Source of the DNA: Fontibacillus panacisegetis
GTDB lineage: Bacteria; Bacillota; Bacilli; Paenibacillales; Paenibacillaceae
DNA: 64,000 nt
Assembly: GCF_900102215.1 (NCBI RefSeq)
Contig: NZ_FNBG01000024.1
Span: 25,626-89,625, forward strand
Direction of reading: 5' to 3'
The notes below the pieces were generated by a model. The model ran no database searches, was not told the origin of the DNA, and was given only the letters and a program-made list of their open reading frames with translations. This document shows, piece after piece, positions 62,518 to 64,000 of this stretch; the stretch's first letter is position 1, and each line of letters starts with the position of its first letter. Made by a program: the position numbers and the translations under genes.

Positions 62518-62557
62518 ATTATAGTATATTTATAAATCTGTGTCACTAATTATTAGT
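62518..62557 (-). promoter_or_regulatory. candidate metNIQ promoter with overlapping palindrome
   Basis: On the minus strand GTGACA (62546-62541) and TATAAT (62523-62518) are 17 bp apart. A perfect 6-1-6 palindrome ACTAAT-T-ATTAGT (62545-62557) overlaps the upstream edge of the -35. The leader of about 65 nt is too short for a SAM riboswitch and none is seen. Confidence 0.45.
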
Positions 62558-62696
62558 CATTATATCAATCTTAAATTTTAAAATAGTTGATTCTCTCTTT
62601 TACTGATATTTTTTATTATTCCGAAACATTTCAGGCGAGGGATACGTTTGAAGAGTAATCAATTTGCATACAAACACAGTCATATGGAGGGTAACT

Positions 62697-63707
62697 ATGA
62701 AAAGAGCAAACTATTTCGCGAAAAAAACTAGAATTATCTTTTTGCTAACTCTGACCCTTGTTGCCTCACTTGTACTAGGTGGTTGTAATAACGGAGCGGA
62801 TTCAACATCTACCAAGCCTCAGCAGGACACACCCCAACAGAACGCGCCCAGCGAAAGCAACACTGGTGCTAATCATGAGAACAGCAGCGTTAGTTCATCT
62901 CAATTGGTAAAAGAATTTGAAACGCTGGTGCAGGGGACAGAGGGTCTTCCTCAAGCATTTCATTTTATTGATGAGCATATCGAGGAGCTCTCTAGTGAAG
63001 ATGCGTCACACGTACTGCTTGCTTTGGAGGATGTCCAAATCAAAGAGCTTGCTGGTTTCGTGAATCGTTACTTTAAAGGCACCATTCAGGAGCAAATAAC
63101 CTCTTTATATAAAATCGACGACTCTATAATAGATCTTATTGATAAAACGAGCGACGAATCCCTGAAATCCCTTCTGACTGAGACTCAAGACAGCGGGTAT
63201 CTGCTCGCCACCGCCGAAGGAATGTTCGCACCAGTTATTGATTATTCAAAGGTATCCCCTTATCTCGAAAAAGCGAACGATGAGACTAAAGCCTACTTCG
63301 AGCTAAGAGAGGCAGAATCCAAAAAGCCCTCACTTCGTGATGCTACTCTCGTAATCAGCTGGGAGGAGCTGCTGAATCGCGGGCTTGCTGCTGAACGGTT
63401 TACGACAAAATATCCGAATGCTGTTAGAATCAAAGAGGTTATTTCTTTACGTGACAACTATATAATGACTATCTTCTACGGTGCGAACAATACGCCGCTG
63501 TTCAGTTATGACACTAAGCTCATGGATTCAGAAGCACGGAAGACCTACGAGTCAGCGCTGAGCACAAATGCGGAGCATACGGAGAGCTCCTTAATGAAGG
63601 ATCTCGAAGCATTTATGAGCACCGCAGCAAAGGAAAACTATAAGCAAACCGAAGCTTTAAAGAAGCTGCAATCAAAATTCGCACCATTCGTAGAATCTGC
63701 ATCGTAA
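62697..63707 (+). CDS. lipoprotein of unknown function
   Basis: A 336-residue secreted lipoprotein. Signal peptide with lipobox LGGC (Cys30), a Gln/Pro/Asn/Ser-rich linker (about 31-65), then a mostly helical domain (about 68-336) without cysteines. I do not recognise the family. GGAGGG lies 6 nt before ATG 62697; the frame extends to 62664 without a site. It is divergent from metNIQ, with no neighbour on its own strand except an IS fragment, so no role is suggested. Confidence 0.82.
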   Translation: MKRANYFAKKTRIIFLLTLTLVASLVLGGCNNGADSTSTKPQQDTPQQNAPSESNTGANHENSSVSSSQLVKEFETLVQGTEGLPQAFHFIDEHIEELSSEDASHVLLALEDVQIKELAGFVNRYFKGTIQEQITSLYKIDDSIIDLIDKTSDESLKSLLTETQDSGYLLATAEGMFAPVIDYSKVSPYLEKANDETKAYFELREAESKKPSLRDATLVISWEELLNRGLAAERFTTKYPNAVRIKEVISLRDNYIMTIFYGANNTPLFSYDTKLMDSEARKTYESALSTNAEHTESSLMKDLEAFMSTAAKENYKQTEALKKLQSKFAPFVESAS

Positions 63708-63828
63708 TAGAAAACCAGCTAATACTTTGTCAATAGACAGTTTTGTAGGAAAGAGATTTTTGATATACTGATTTTAAAGCATAGCAAATAAGCCTCCACT
63801 TACTGGAAGTTTATGGGATAAGCAGTTT

Positions 63829-64000
63829 CTAAGAAGCGAAAGGTTGCCCTTTTTTGAGCATGGCGTAGACGTGATGTAATACCTTGTTGGCGCAAGCGAT
63901 TACGGCTACTTTATGGGGCTTACCTTCGCTTTTTTTCTTGTCATAATATTCTCTTAGGCGCGGGTTTAATCCCTTTCTTAATCCGCATATTACCGCTAGA
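63829..64000 (-). mobile_element. IS110 family transposase, C-terminal 57 residues (cut by window edge)
   Basis: On the minus strand the frame entering from the right edge reads LAVICGLRKGLNPRLREYYD, then KKKSEGKPHKVAVIACANKV and LHHVYAMLKKGQPF before a TAG stop at 63829. The RxYYDxxxxxGKPxKVAxIACxNKxLxxxYAMLKxG pattern is the C-terminal transposase_20 end of IS110/IS116/IS902 elements. Whether the element is complete cannot be judged here. Confidence 0.85.

Noticed and set aside
62449..62696. A SAM riboswitch in front of metN
   Set aside because: None of the conserved S-box strings is present, and the leader from the likely promoter is only about 65 nt.

Overview
The window reads as chromosome from an endospore-forming, low-to-medium G+C Firmicute, most likely Paenibacillus or a close relative. 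The reasons are strong AGGAGG-type ribosome binding sites with many GTG/TTG starts, a GpsB-like division protein, a YtaF-type sporulation protein, a sporulation-kinase-like histidine kinase, an SLH-anchored exoprotein, a YesMN-type two-component system beside a sugar ABC transporter, and several families of dispersed intergenic repeats. No prophage, CRISPR array, rRNA or tRNA is visible. An IS110-type transposase is cut by the right edge.

Layout. 1-2337 (minus): tsaE-tsaB-rimI-tsaD, the t6A tRNA-modification operon plus a ribosomal-protein acetyltransferase. 2469-5374: an NHEJ cluster with ku and with LigD split into separate ligase and polymerase genes. 5357-6787: cardiolipin synthase. 7525-8951: M23 peptidase and bactofilin. 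9028-11309: LOG-family protein and an ABC-2 exporter. 11583-16178: glutamate synthase large subunit. 16608-19431: YhgE/Pip membrane protein with its TetR regulator. 19736-25572: lipid-type glycosyltransferase, ThpR, a chemoreceptor, YbaK, Dps behind a PerR-like box, and a GpsB-like protein. 25660-28321: degenerate GIY-YIG protein, DUF2087 regulator, small membrane protein, TatA. 28478-32461: YtaF, then an isoprenoid-synthase-like enzyme followed by an NHLP-type peptide, facing an orphan histidine kinase. 32736-38878: chemoreceptor, ThrE-type exporter pair, AEC transporter, an unannotated 55-residue gene, HAD hydrolase. 39327-46010: sugar ABC transporter and divergent YesM/YesN-like regulators. 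46165-48444: amino-acid ABC transporter. 48609-51578: ABC-2 exporter operon interrupted by repeats. 51647-57921: TIGR02206 membrane protein and a 1645-residue surface nucleotidase. 58635-60051: EamA transporter behind an FMN riboswitch. 60078-62448: metNIQ. 62697-63707: lipoprotein.

The most interesting items are these. (1) A two-gene unit pairs a class I isoprenoid-synthase-like enzyme with an NHLP-type short protein, a possible RiPP-like system. (2) Intergenic elements carry four short palindromic iterons at fixed, near-helical spacing: five copies with TGCA-N4-TGCA at about 51/62/50, and one unrelated array with GGAA-N5-YTCC at 51/73/51. (3) A second repeat family of about 180 nt has terminal arms that covary between copies and occurs as tandem pairs, once inside an ABC exporter operon. 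(4) An FMN riboswitch controls a DMT-family transporter, making it a candidate flavin transporter. (5) A G+C-rich, hairpin-rich stretch at about 26921-27107 looks like an unclassified structured element.

All calls come from reading the sequence. No database search was run, so family names rest on recognised motifs.
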